In this document: piece by piece, positions 50,281-62,061 of the stretch
Layout of the letters: each line of letters opens with the position of its first letter
Position numbering within the stretch: position 1 is the stretch's first letter
Origin: Phoronis australis
Taxonomy: Eukaryota > Phoronida > Phoronidae
Assembly (NCBI GenBank): GCA_002633005.1
Contig: NMRA01000246.1
Location: 149,873-213,872, forward strand
Direction of reading: 5' to 3'
Length of the DNA: 64,000 nucleotides
Made by a program: the position numbers and the translations under genes
Notes under the pieces: generated by a model
The model's input: only the letters and a program-made list of their open reading frames with translations
Databases searched by the model: none
What the model was told of the DNA's origin: nothing

Positions 50281-52933
50281 TCATGCAACCAGGCGCTTGT
50301 GAGTGACTTCAAGTACATAGAACCAAAGTTTATCAATTGCCCCTTCGACTGTAGTCAGTATGTCTCGGGCGTTTACACAGACTTTTTGTGCTCCTGGCAT
50401 GTGCACTGGGAATTCCAAAGGACTATTGCATTCAGCAATAAGAGCGCACTTTTCAATGGACCCTGGGCAGAATAACACCTTCTGTTCTTACGAAATGAAA
50501 TCAACACACTGAGTAGGCAAAAGACTTACTGGTTGGTGTATCTCTTCCGTTTTCGTCCTTAAACCTGTCGAGTCGCAGTTTGTAGACTGGTCGTCAGGTT
50601 TGATACCACGAGCATGCGTTTCTGGGAACTCTTGATCGGCAGTACTATTCAAATCGACAACTCCTTCCTGTAATCAGAACGATATATGTTATGAATATGT
50701 ATATGTATATGTTATGAATATGTATGTGTATATTTATATGTAAACGTATGTATATTTATATGTATATGTAAAAGTATGTATATTTACATGTATATGTAAA
50801 AATATGTACATGTATATTTACATGTATATGTAAAAGTATGTACATGTATATTTACATGTATATGTAAAAGTATGTATATTTACATGTATATGTAAAAGTA
50901 TGTATATTTACATGTATATGTAAAAGTATGTATATTTACATGTATATGTAAAAGTATGTGTATTTACACACCGTGCAGTCATGATGTGTAAACCTTGCAA
51001 CCGTTACGAAGGCTTTGCGCCTTTGGTACTTCATTTCATGGATCGAATGCACCTCGATTGTTTGGAGAGAGAATGCTCTCTGTGTTGGACTATATTTTGA
51101 ACATTGTGCGGCGCTGAACGAGTAGACTCTGTCGACCTTATAACAAGCTATGAAACCCTGCCAGGGTTTTTGCGCAGAAGGCATGATTAAAGGGTAAACT
51201 TCTATCCGAAGGATTTGCGTATCTTCTGAAATCTCATTGAATGGCTGAAACCGTAGTGTACGTGATTTTCTGCATATACACATGTTAATGGTTATATAAA
51301 GTCAGGTGGTTTGTCTAGCAGAACCAAACAATATCACAGACGTCCCGGCGTCAGGGTACGAGTTTGTTATCTTGTCCTTGACTTCAACAGGGGCGCAGCC
51401 AGACATTTTCAACTATTAAAGTACGCTCGAACTTGGATCTGTGTGTCGACCGTGGATAGCTGTTGACGCCCGGGGGCATGTGAACGCAGTTGGTAGCAGT
51501 CTTTCCCTCAAACAAGATTTTTAAAAATTTGATGAGATGTTTTACGTCACGAGAGTTTACAGTCCTTTTTTCATAACACTACAGCTGACCAGGGGCCTTC
51601 ATTAGAAAACTGGCCTACTTTCTAAGTTTGTCCCTTTTAAGTAAGTCCTGATTAATCGGTATCAGCGCAAAGTGACTAGAAGAAACCCACATTATAAGCG
51701 AAGGCAAATGGTCACGTTTTTTGGTATTCAAATCGGTTCTGTTTTATTGAAAAAATTTGAGTTAAAACTTGAGTAGAAATTATCGAATACAAGTTTAGTC
51801 ATTTAATTATTAGAGCACCACTGCCTTGAAATAATTCATACACATTTTCTCAGTAAGTGACAGTTGTGGTAGTCTCCGATACTTTGCACTCTTGCTAAAG
51901 TGAGTGACAGCTTTGGTTATATTCTCTGGTACTTTGCACTCTTGCTAAAGTGACTTTTATGTAGTTTTCAGAAAAAAGTAATGTGGAGAGTAAGACTAAT
52001 TTTCGGTATTAAGTTAGTATGTCACTTTTCATAATACAAACCATGCAAGCTTTTAGGCTTCCATATCCAAATATTCAAGCCTCAAGTACAATTTAAAACT
52101 TTTTTATCGCAGGGTAAAAACTAATCCACAGAGAGATGAAATCTAAGATGAACACGGCACTCAAAGGCCCGGATAATTCAAATGCGATGTAGAGCGACGA
52201 GATGTGTGGCTGCTGGGAGTTACGGAATCCCAAGCTTGTCAGTTGTTAACGCTTAAGGATTTGTTCAGATTAGCGCGTTAATCTAGATCCACATGTGTTA
52301 AACAATGCATTAAATCGGACATTTTGAGTGAATTTAAGCAACTAATCCAAGAAATGGCACTGCGACCAAGTTAGATACAGGTTATCCGCCAGTCATGACT
52401 CAGGAGCGGAAATTCTAACACTGAAGGACAAACTAGAGTTTTTGTTGCAAGACCAAACATTTGCCGAAGGCCTTTTGCACAAACTTGCAACTTCATTTCT
52501 GTTACTTTAGTACAAATCGTAGCATTTCACACCGTAATCATAAGGATACCTGGTACTTCGGTTTATGCTTATTAGTTGAAATCGTGTGAATACTGGCAGT
52601 CTGAAATGTCGAGTCCAAAATCATTTGGGCGATTGCTGGGGGCCATTGCGGGCAGTAGTTATGGGTCATCTTATGCCAGAAATATATTTCAAGGTAGTTC
52701 TTGATTGAAAATATATCTACACTTGTAAGTCATGTATGTCATGACTCCTATAAATGCGCCCACATTATATGAATATTGAAAAAGAATATTATTTTCCGGT
52801 ATAGCGCAACAAACTAGTAATATGTTATATTCACACTGGTTATAGTTGGAATAATGAAATATAAGTTAATGTGTGTTTCATTTGATTCCCTTCTAAGTGC
52901 AGAAAACACAGTGAATAAACAACATACCTCCAT
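50281..52933 (-). CDS. Candidate small three-exon gene, unrecognised
   Basis: Exon b, 50667-50530, has strong sites (CTGATTACAG acceptor, GTAAGT donor) and is open for 46 codons (EGVVDLNSTADQEFPETHAR and on). Exon c, 50481-50281, follows a weaker acceptor in the same phase and is open for 66 codons to TGA (KVLFCPGSIEKCALIAECNS and on, ending in a helical-looking VEGAIDKLWFYVLEVTHKRL). A possible start exon, ATG GAG followed by GTATGT, lies at 52933-52928, also phase 0. Total about 114 residues with several cysteines. No family recognised. A 28-bp minisatellite occupies the intron. Either ATG-TCG first-exon segment (54.5 kb) could serve as an alternative start. Confidence 0.35.
50690..50960. 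repeat. 28-bp AT-rich minisatellite
   Basis: Tandem units near TATGTATATTTACATG plus TATATGTAAAAG, about nine copies, some lengthened by GTACAT. Each unit contains the near-palindrome TTTACATGTATATGTAAA. Confidence 0.85.
51856..51954. repeat. Two-copy ~50-bp tandem repeat
   Basis: 51856-51902 and 51903-51954 share AGTGACAG and the block ACTTTGCACTCTTGCTAAAG. Confidence 0.75.
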
Positions 52934-53339
52934 TACTTAATCTGTTACAGGCCGACCGGTAGAACTAATTTTCACCATTGTTCGAACAATTTGGAACAGA
53001 ATCGAGCGTATGCCGCGATATTATCGTCTACGGCCGCTGACATGAACTCCGGCCTGTATCCGACGTGGTCGCAGCGTCCTCATGTGATTGAAATCTTCGA
53101 AGATATACCTCGTTAGATAACCCAAATACGTTTTAAATGTTCGAAAGCAATCATCATAAAAGGACATTCGTCTTCACTCAAAACTTAAAAATGAAGCAAT
53201 AGTGTGTGCGTGTTTTTCAAAACACTTTATATCATAAAATTCGTGAATATTTTTAAGACAAAGTTTATTTCAATGATCCAAAATGACACAAGAAGAATTC
53301 AAATATCAGTCACTTCATGACTATTCATACCCAAATTAG

Positions 53340-53700
53340 TGTGCGTGCGCATTCAAAGAGGAATGCCCTCTTTGGGACAACCTATATACGTGACAGGCTT
53401 GTTGCTGTATTTGCAGACCGTGAAGCTGAGGTCGTATTCCTTCAGTGAATTTACGCGGAGTTATATCTACTACACCACGACTCCCGGAGTTTTATAATTG
53501 AGAACCTGCTTTTGAACACACATTGAACGTGCGAAAAATAGGTCTCTGGCGCATTCATAAAGGGCTATTCCGCTACTAAGCGCTTTGAGGTTAAAAAAAT
53601 CATTACTTTCATCCATGCCGAAACTCAAACTACAGAAAATGCGTACATGCGCCACTACGGAATTCACAATTTTAGGGATGCCCAGCCTCAATGCACTCTG
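53340..53700 (-). other. Open but unassigned minus-strand segment
   Basis: Two overlapping minus-strand frames are open for 30-73 codons. One reads SLKEYDLSFTVCKYSNKPV. No clear pair of splice sites or domain was found, so this is recorded only as possible exon material near the candidate genes. Confidence 0.15.
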
Positions 53701-54519
53701 AACTGTTTTTCTAGTCGTTGGTGGTTTGATGTTCTTGTTGGTAACGGAAATAGAATCTCATCACGGTAATGAATATTACGAGACCGATTTTATGATAGTA
53801 CAAGGCTTATTCAATTTTCTTTTTGGACAGCTAAACAGGTAGAAATGCCGCTTTAAATTACACAAACAATAAAAATTGGTGTCTCTGATATTTAAATTTC
53901 TAGCACGAGAATTTTCGTTCCATACATTGGGCTTTTCGCGCTCTTTTATCATTTAATTTTGCCCGAAATTAATAAATCGATATCGACTCTGAGCGTTTTA
54001 CTGCTGGAAAGTTGCTCAGTTGATCTACTCGAACGTTACGAACCGAAGATTGTACAATACAAAATACGCGTTGTCAAATTTCTAACACTACATGCCTGAG
54101 TGAACAACTGTTACCAAACTATACCAGGTCAAAATGTATTATTCCGAAAATGGCTTAAATAAAGAATCTCAAGTTTTTAATTAATTAGGAGTCAGTTATT
54201 TGAAACACTTTTTTACTAAAGTTGGAACACAGAAGTAGAAGAAAAAGTGTAAATCGTGTGCCAATAAATACAGTCGTACCATTTTCAATCAGAGCTTCAA
54301 ATTTCTTTTCGCACATCTAGAAAAACTGGCTCTAAAAATTGCACAATGTCAGAAGGTACGCGTTTCAACTGTCAATCGCTGTGATAAAACGGTCTTTCCG
54401 TAGTATTTATGATGTGTTCAAATAAAAAACAGTTAGCCACAGCCTGTAACCGATATAATGCATTATTTTTGTATTTGAAAATATTTTTTGAAATTCTGCT
54501 AGATTGATTTGATCAAGTT

Positions 54520-54640
54520 CTTACCGACATCCTTGCGTTCCGCTTTCCTATTAACTTGCATAACAGGGTATTAAAGTTTTATGACGCGAGCGTCAACAAA
54601 GAGTCATCATTTTTAGCGCATTAGTACATTCTGCACAGCC
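54520..54640 (-). promoter_or_regulatory. First-exon/promoter-like segment, copy 1
   Basis: On the minus strand the segment ends GCAAGGATGTCG followed by GTAAGAAC, an ATG directly before a strong donor. It matches copy 2 at 60855-60965 over the ATG-donor block and more loosely over about 100 bp upstream. It looks like the start of a split gene, or a dispersed repeat. Confidence 0.35.
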
Positions 54641-54775
54641 GCTCAACCTTGCATACATGTATGTTTAGGTTGCCGTTGCTAACATTCCATGCTGCCTGCA
54701 CGCAATCTAATTAAGGGCCCATTACCCTAGTTTCATATAGATATACCTTTTAACGTTATTTTACCCCATTTGTAC

Positions 54776-55638
54776 CATAGGCGGATTTAGGGGGGAATAC
54801 AGGGCCCCCCCCCCTTGGCTGCCGCAAAAAATAAAACAGTAAGAGCGTAGGGAAATGTTGAGTTTATTAATTAACCCCGGTAATTGACCTATCGCAAGCT
54901 CCGCCCCTATGCGAAAAGTCACATGATACCCGACATTCGAACGAGATGTCAGCGGCAAATACACTGTCGCTAAACGACGTTCCTGGTGGAATCGATGAGT
55001 GTTTTTGCACTATTTGAAAACGCGTCGACAGAGACAAGAGGCGATGCTTTTCAACAGTGAATCGTACGTTCATGATATGGGAATTTGTAAAGGTGACGAT
55101 GAAAAAATAAGTGCTCGAGAAGCCAGAGAAAATCCGAAGAACCCCTCGCTCGCCCTCGGGCTACCTTCACCTGACAAATGGCAAGGCCACTGATACGATA
55201 TGTTCATGTAAAGCTGGGTATGTACCTTAAANAATTTGTTAAGAATTGATGGCACAAAATATAAAACGTGTAATAAGCATTACAAAAAGAAGTAGGTTTC
55301 GCGCAAACGCTGTGGACCATAAGTAAGTAGGTCTCTTAGAAACAGTTTAGAAGTCAAGTTGTGGTGGTGTAGTGGTAACGCTCGCGCGTTCTTTCCGGCA
55401 GGTCGTGAGTTCGAGTCTTAGGTAGTTGCTGTTTTTTCTGTGCGACACGTTCTCCGTTTCTTTCTTTTGTCTTCAGGAATCAAGGAAAATGCTTAATTTT
55501 TAGAGATAAAAACAGAAAAGTTTCTTGGGCGGGAGGGGGCAAACCCCCCTCCCGACCTCCCCCCACTTCAGTTTGCGCAAATGCTTACAGCCGGACAAAA
55601 AGTTGACCCCCCCTTGTGATATTCTAGATCCGCCACTG
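54776..55638. mobile_element. 863-bp hAT-like non-autonomous element
   Basis: The left end CATAGGCGGATTTAGGGGGG and the reverse complement of the right end CAGTGGCGGATCTAG form inverted termini next to G-rich or C-rich runs. No transposase is present. The element contains a single N (55232) and a tRNA-like sequence. No convincing 8-bp target duplication was found, so the hAT assignment rests on the terminal motif. Confidence 0.5.
55361..55430 (+). repeat. tRNA-like sequence (SINE head or tRNA pseudogene)
   Basis: An A-box-like TGGTGTAGTGGTAACG is followed about 40 bp later by a B-box-like GAGTTCGAGTC. The acceptor stem does not pair well and no 3' CCA context is seen, so it is not called a functional tRNA. 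Confidence 0.45.
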
Positions 55639-56131
55639 TTGATGAATCATGACGTAGCATTTCAAGCATATTTAATAACAAGAAAAACTGATTTTGGTGC
55701 TTTGTAGGCCAAGTCCAACCTAATAACTTCCTGAAGTCTGTCCCTTACAACAATAATCTCAAACTGCGTATTTCGGTCGCTGTTCCTTTAAGCAGAGCCC
55801 GAGTGTTGCCCGGTAGAACGCGCCAACCTCAGAATTGTTTGCATGTACATGACAACGATAAATTTGTGGAAGAACATCTTCCACGTTTCACACATAGTAC
55901 AGTACCCAACCGTTTTGGATTCCATGCGAAAATAGAAGTGATTTGTACACCATTGTGTGTGCCGTGTTGTATTCATGCAAGCATACACGCGCCATATGAC
56001 GAATGTTATTTCGAGCTTTGACCTTTGTTGTTAGGCAGAAGCATTCCACCACTGAAAATTTGTCTAGCGTGTTATAGTTGTCACATCTGTCATGTGTACT
56101 GATATGTATGCCCTTAGTTTCACCCGACGGA

Positions 56132-56433
56132 TTGATCTAGATCAGCTCTGAAATCTGGGCGTGTCTCAGGCGGCCTTAGTCCACCACTGGATTTGTCTGG
56201 TAGTATTCATTGATGATACATTGTCATTTGTAACATTTTGCAACCAATGTTATGCGGTTACCTCTTGGGTTGATCTAGCTTGGGCTAGTTCAACTCGGAG
56301 ATTTGGGCGTGTCTGGTGAGGGTAATCCACCACTGAATTTGTTTGGCAGTGTTCACTCATGATGCATTGGTCTATGTTGAATAATTTGCAACCAGTTTTG
56401 TTTTCATGCGGTTGCTTCTTACATCGATCTAGC
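56132..56433. repeat. Diverged tandem repeat, ~150-bp unit
   Basis: Units start at 56132 (TTGATCTAG) and 56270, with a further start near 56424. Shared blocks include TTTGGGCGTGTCT/TCTGGGCGTGTCT, TCCACCACTG and TTTGCAACCA. A partial unit may precede at about 56045. Confidence 0.65.
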
Positions 56434-58053
56434 AATTTTTGGCCTCAGTTACTAACCTTCTGCATGGCTGATGTTCCTCATCATTAAAATGTCCGGAAGT
56501 GGCTAATTTTGATACAGTGATTTTAGTAGTAGGTGACGCAGGTATTTTAAGTGGTTACCAGAAAAGTTGATCAAGCTCAATTTTTGAGTGCCATTCTAAT
56601 GGCTCCCTGACCACACTCACCTAGAGAGAACCTGCCAGACGGTCATTTAATAGCATTGGGACGGATCGCTGGGGGTATCAAAGAAAAAATGGTTACTTTT
56701 TCATGTCCAAAATCCTCTGAGATCCCTGTCAACAGACTTCACCCTGAGTTTTTAGAGCAGTGAAAGCAGGATGCCGTGAAAATGTCCAATCGTTCTGGCT
56801 TTGAGGTAAGATTGATGCGATTGGTTAAAAAGTACTTGTGTTGCTTGGGAACAGGTTTTCTCCAAGTTTAAAGAAGTGGCAAGGAGTTTAAATATGACTA
56901 AAAGTTTTAAAATTCGCCGATTAATCATGCAGTGAAGTTAGTGGTGAATGGGCACAGTGGAGGAAAGAAATTTAACCTCCAGTCCATACTTCTGTATGAT
57001 TTTATGCTATTGAAAAACAATTTCAGTTCGTCAAAATTCCGTGAGAAAAGAGGGCGCCAAAACGTATCTCAAGCCCTACTAACTTCGCACTGAAAATGCC
57101 GAATCGAGGGGGGTCAATAATTGATCGGCCTCTAAACCACTTGCCCGGTTTTCAAGTGACTGGACTGCAAACCACAATGGCCGGCGTTATAGCTTGGTGG
57201 TCGAACCTCAAAACACGATGTCCTCACCAAAAAAAAAACTTTTTCAAAGCGAGACTCTGAGAAAGTCCGGGCGTCGTGTCTGATCACCGGCGAACTGGTT
57301 ATAACACCAGTCATCGTGTTTGGGTCCAAGCAACTAGTTTTTTTGGATTAAACCATCGCGATTTGAACTTAGTCCGTACAACAGGTTTGATCAACGGCCA
57401 AAAGTTGGTTTTGCAGTCCAGCCGACTGGTTTTGGAGTCCGGGCTAGTGGTTTTGAAATCCGACCAATTGTTGGATTCCCCCCATGCGAATAGTGTATCG
57501 ACAACACTTTTATCGTTCTGATGTGAAATGGCACTGTCACGTCAAATGTACATGTGACATTAACTTTTTTGATAATGGAATCACTTAAATTTATTCAGCA
57601 GCTTGGATTAACAAACTGTCATAAGTAAACGATTTTTGTGACACATTTATCTCACGAAATGACATTTTTACGGTAATTCATAGTCGTCTTGCTGCAGTTT
57701 TTCGTCGAGGTTGTTGAGCAGTTATACGGCAGGTAAAATTTTCGGCAGATTTTGTTTCAGAACCCCAAAAGCAAAGCTTCAGGTTATCTATTAATAGTCC
57801 TAAGTAATGTGCAACGTAATTGAATCGGGAAATAGAATTAGTTACTCCTGCGTAGGACATAATGACCGAAACACCAAGCCTAGAGCGACATTTTACCGGC
57901 TACATTCATTTTTTCCGGGAAGTGCTTTACCTAAAGTGCTGGTACAAAAGACGGATTTTTTAAACCACTATATACTTTCTTACAGGTATGTTCTTCATAG
58001 CGGCTGTCTCCCAAATTTGTTACTCTGTGAATTTTGATTTCTGGAGGAAGAAC

Positions 58054-58207
58054 CAGGGGCGGATCCAGGATTTTGATTTATGGCGGGGGGCAGGGCAAAA
58101 TATTAGCCAGGATTTTGCCCGTCAGACATTCGCCTTCCCGAACTGCCAAATAGAATCTGGGAGAATTTTAGGGGGGCCATGGCCCCCTTCCCCCCTTGAA
58201 TCCGCCA
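58054..58207. mobile_element. 154-bp hAT-like MITE
   Basis: Begins CAGGGGCGGATCCAGG and ends CTTGAATCCGCCACTG, inverted termini of the same family as at 54776, with GGGGCCATGGCCCC palindromes inside. Its right end recurs after the assembly gap at about 62062-62105. Confidence 0.55.
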
Positions 58208-58673
58208 CTGTAAACACTTCAGGTTAAACATGCAACGTAACACGTTGTTGGATTTTAATTTGTTGTCCCACCCTGATTGCAAACGCAACCCAGTCTCACT
58301 CAATAATGTTTGACACTCGCAACGTGGTGTGAACCGGTCCGATAGGATTAAACTACTCGGGGATTAAACTGAACTGAGTTGAGCTGTCTCAAACATGCAA
58401 TATGAATTCAAAGTTTAAATTTACTATTTCCATGTTGCATGAATCTCTCCTACTTTATTACAAAAATTGTCAATTTTCAGCTCATTATTTGTCGTGTCAA
58501 GTATCGGGGGACTTGTCACCGACAGGTTTTCGACTACTAAAAGCCGCGCACGACGCCGGGAAGAAAAAGTTTTTTTTTTGATACAAACATCAAGATAATT
58601 GAGACGAGAATAATGGACAAGAAAAAAAAAACGATAGTAAAACGCTGGAAAACAAAGACTTGACACTTGAGAC

Positions 58674-58857
58674 CCGTTTACATGATGGTGTGTACACTCG
58701 AGGGTATATTTACACCCGAGGGCATATTTACGTACGGTGTGTATTTTTGCAAATACAGCCGGGTGTAAAGCTACACTCTGGTGTATAACTACACCACCTT
58801 AAGAGGTCATGTAAATGCAAATTTTCACACGAGCAAGTACACCTGGCATGTGAACGC
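58674..58857. mobile_element. 184-bp foldback MITE within copy A
   Basis: Left CGTTTACATGATGGTGTGTA and the reverse complement of the right end GCGTTCACATGCCAGGTGTA are imperfect inverted termini. The interior is rich in TGTA/TACA motifs able to pair. It recurs at 63173-63356 in copy B. Confidence 0.5.
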
Positions 58858-58908
58858 TATTTTTGTTGTCTTTCAATTGTCGCTCTGAATTTAGCAAAAA
58901 ACAATTAG

Positions 58909-59145
58909 CCGAACTTGGGTATAGAACATTCAAATGCTTACTCTGAAGCAAAAGTTGACTTTGTCGCCATTGTGCATGCAGACCACAAGGGCTGTCTCAT
59001 ATTTGACAAGGTTTTTGAGACTGAACAAGAAACAGAAGGAACATGTCATGGTATTTCTTGCTACGAAAATAACTTTTTTATCACGCGTTCCGATCAAATT
59101 AGATGTTTTAACAAAGGCACGTTGGTGCTTTACTCGATACGCTAG
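58909..59145 (+). pseudogene. Protein-like exon in copy A, beta-propeller-like
   Basis: After an ATTAG acceptor the frame is open and looks coding: VDFVAIVHADHKGCLIFDKV, then GTCHGISCYENNFFITRSDQ and IRCFNKGTLVLYSI. The alternation resembles an NHL or related beta-propeller blade, as in TRIM-NHL proteins. I cannot assign a family with certainty. A stop follows soon after and no donor is obvious. Copy B differs from it by only a few residues. Confidence 0.35.
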
Positions 59146-59925
59146 GAATCACGTTGAGTTATGTATTTATGCCGTCAGATGCCTCACCGTATGATTGGTT
59201 TGTTTCACTTTGAAGTCGGAGGATTTCTCAAGGCCGTCATAACATTACTGAGTGCTCCGGGCAAAGGGCCTGTCCGAGGTTCTTCCAGCACAACTATAGT
59301 CGGTAAAAACGGAAAAACACACACACGCATCTTTCGTTATTCTAACCACAAACTCAGTCTACAGCAATACTTAATCAAGCCCCTTCCGAGAGATCGGCCG
59401 ACCGTGAGCAATAAATTAAGATTGAATACCCGTCAAATTCATCATAGGTCAAAACAATATCTGAACTGGGCACCATTTCACGGAATTTGCTGAGTCATGT
59501 CAAACTATACAACATTTTTGCTCGCTAAAAGCTGACATCATTTATACAACGTTTTCCTATTACAGTTGAAATCACCAAAAACGGCAAGACAGCAGTTGCT
59601 AAACAAACATAGGCCGATCCCGAGAACAATATCAGGTTACACAATTTGTGCACCGGAAAGATTTGTTCATGTCTGTTTTTTAAATATAATATTGATATAG
59701 TTCACTAACGTTGCTGAGCACACGACATTTTCCGGGTAACGACACATCATCAGTTGAGCTCTGGCACCACATTTAAAAACGCGGTGGCCTGCTGGAATGT
59801 ACGTCTTTTCAACGCATATGGGTTACAGGTATAACCAAAATAGAAATCATAGAAATATTGATCTATGTGAATGGAGAAAATTAACAATGTGATTCAGTGA
59901 ACAAAATGTGAACTTATAAGCTCAC

Positions 59926-59989
59926 CAGCGGTCAATATTTCAAAGTCAATAATTCTCTATATTGACCGCCCATAGCGTATTGACCGCTG
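59926..59989. repeat. 64-bp inverted-repeat element
   Basis: CAGCGGTCAATA at the left end and TATTGACCGCTG at the right end are perfect 12-bp inverted repeats. A third copy, ATATTGACCGC, lies inside. Probably a tiny MITE or a remnant. Confidence 0.6.
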
Positions 59990-60854
59990 CTATGGCAAAG
60001 ACACAATAAAATCTTTGGCTATTGTAACGCCATTTTAATTCCTTGTTAAAACATTTGTGAAGTAATGCTAGTTTTCCGATACGCCACTAGTACATCGTCG
60101 AACGGAAGGTGACTTCAGAACTACCTCCCCACGTTTTGCGTAAAAACTGGTATTAAATGACGGAAAGAGTGATCGAGATACGATTGAAGGCCCAAACATA
60201 CCCTCCTTCCATAAATTATTTAGAGGATGTAATAATATAAAACTATTGTCAACTTTCACACTTGATAAATATTACGGTTTTTAGATAACAAAATACGATA
60301 ATACAGCCTTTAATTCTTCTTGGGGGTCTGAAAAAAAAAAACATATCGTCCTCGGTAAAAGTCAATAATTGTATAATATATGACACTAGACCTATTGTGC
60401 TGTCGGGACCGTTTGGTGTATCTTGTTGAAACAAACAGTAAAATGTGAAGCAACGGTTATTGCAGAATGTGCAAGCAGTAAAAAATAACACATCTACTCT
60501 CAGTTTTAAGTATAATTACAAATAAAAGTGTTTAAAACTAATTGGGAACACGTGTAACTTTGAATTTTGCTAAGTTTTTATCACCCACTGATAGTTACGA
60601 CACCCGAGTTCTTTAAACACAGAATACATGTTGACATTTTGTTACACTTGGATTCTAGTAAAGTCTATGTAGTACTATATTCAATCTTATAACATTTTCG
60701 TTTTCATTTTGAGAGCATGATTGTGATCAGCCTGTAATGCATGATAACTCGCCTTTCAAATAGATAACCACAATTGGATAGCCGGTAAATGTTTTAATGT
60801 GAATTGCATATTTGAAAAATAAGTAAGTCAATTTTACTAGGTTTATATTATACA

Positions 60855-60965
60855 GTTCTTACCGACATCCTTGCTTTCCGCATTCAGGTGAACGAACAGG
60901 CTTGCGGGATATATGAAACTTTTGCATTATGTGCGCCAACAAAAGAAGCCAACTTTGTTTAGCGC
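60855..60965 (-). promoter_or_regulatory. First-exon/promoter-like segment, copy 2
   Basis: The minus strand ends GCAAGGATGTCG followed by GTAAGAAC, as in copy 1 at 54.5 kb. Upstream similarity includes a GCGCxAACAAA-type block and TTTAGCGCA. No downstream exon could be assigned. Confidence 0.35.
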
Positions 60966-61927
60966 AAAAACATTTCGCATGGAGACCAACCAATCACATC
61001 TTTTGATGAAAAAAGCAGTGCGGGAATTTAATGGATAATAAATCGCGTGACCTGCAGGACTATAAAACACATGATTGATTATGCATTCGATCCAACATCG
61101 GACTATAAAACATTTTTTGTCCGGAATTGAAAAGTTTATCATTTTGCAATGATGGGGTTTAAAACCTGTTCTGCACTTAACAATGAATCGACAGGTTTTA
61201 AAGTGACTGTAACCTGAATCGTAATTTTATTCTAGGAATTGCGACACCAGTTCACCTATCAAGAACACTGTCCTTTTTCTTTGTTGTGCCTCCTGAGAGC
61301 ATAATTACAATACAAATTGGAAGGGTAAGCAATAAGACCAGGAGTGAGGTCACGAAACCAGTCTTTACCGTAAAGGTTTTTGTGCACCAAATTACCTGGA
61401 GTAAAACGGCATGGCCTCATAGATCGAACATGGCACATGCCTATTGCCTTATATTCGAGTATAAGACCATGCTTTCACTTCGGATACAAGGCCAGTAATG
61501 ATCAGTTTTGTTGTTGTTACCAGTCATGACCAAAATGTTAAGTAACGTGTATGATTATAAAGCATTGCGTACCAAAAAGCGTTCCTGACCATAAAATGTT
61601 GAACAAATAATAAAACAAACAACAAGACAACACATGCAAAATGGTGAACAGACAGGTATTCTCTTACTTCCCAGGTACGGGGTTCAGGGGTTGCGGTTCT
61701 GCATAGTCAAGAGCGGAACAATTAGAGGGCACAAACTGTCAGAAACACAAGTATTGGATTGAATTCTTTTAAAAAATAATTCTTATTTTTCAAATTTCAT
61801 TTCATAGGTAAAGATAAATGCTACATATAACATTCACTGCTCTGAAATCGATTTTATAAAAAGTACCTAAGCAACAGGTAAAAATTGCACAAATACATGG
61901 GCGGCGCACCATAGGGGGCGGGGGGGG

Positions 61928-62061
61928 NNNNNNNNNNNNNNNNNNNNNNNNNNNNNNNNNNNNNNNNNNNNNNNNNNNNNNNNNNNNNNNNNNNNNNNNN
62001 NNNNNNNNNNNNNNNNNNNNNNNNNNNNNNNNNNNNNNNNNNNNNNNNNNNNNNNNNNNNN
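61928..62061. other. Assembly gap of 134 N
   Basis: Run of N flanked by G-rich low-complexity sequence on both sides. Sequence after the gap restarts at a position equivalent to about 58170 in copy A. Confidence 0.99.

Larger units (their letters stand above)
58208..59500. repeat. Near-identical repeat copy A
   Basis: Matches 62106-64000 almost base for base, except that about 0.6 kb of copy B (62460-63085) is absent near 58585. The left 350 bp also belongs to the dispersed family seen at 46-47 kb. Confidence 0.85.
59501..61900. other. Intergenic, between repeat copies A and B
   Basis: No supported gene. It contains the 64-bp inverted-repeat element at 59926 and the first-exon-like segment at 60855-60965. 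CCAAT-type motifs (CCAACCAATCAC) lie near 60990 on the upstream side of that segment. Confidence 0.4.

Noticed and set aside
50936-51283. 115-residue minus-strand ORF next to the candidate small gene
   Set aside because: The sequence looks partly coding, but its possible splice sites do not give phases that fit the neighbouring exons. Its end runs into the minisatellite.
55361-55430. Functional tRNA gene
   Set aside because: A and B boxes are present, but the acceptor stem does not pair and the sequence sits inside a mobile element.
59161-59493. 110-residue plus-strand ORF in repeat copy A
   Set aside because: The equivalent region of copy B breaks the frame after about 64 residues, and no motif is visible.
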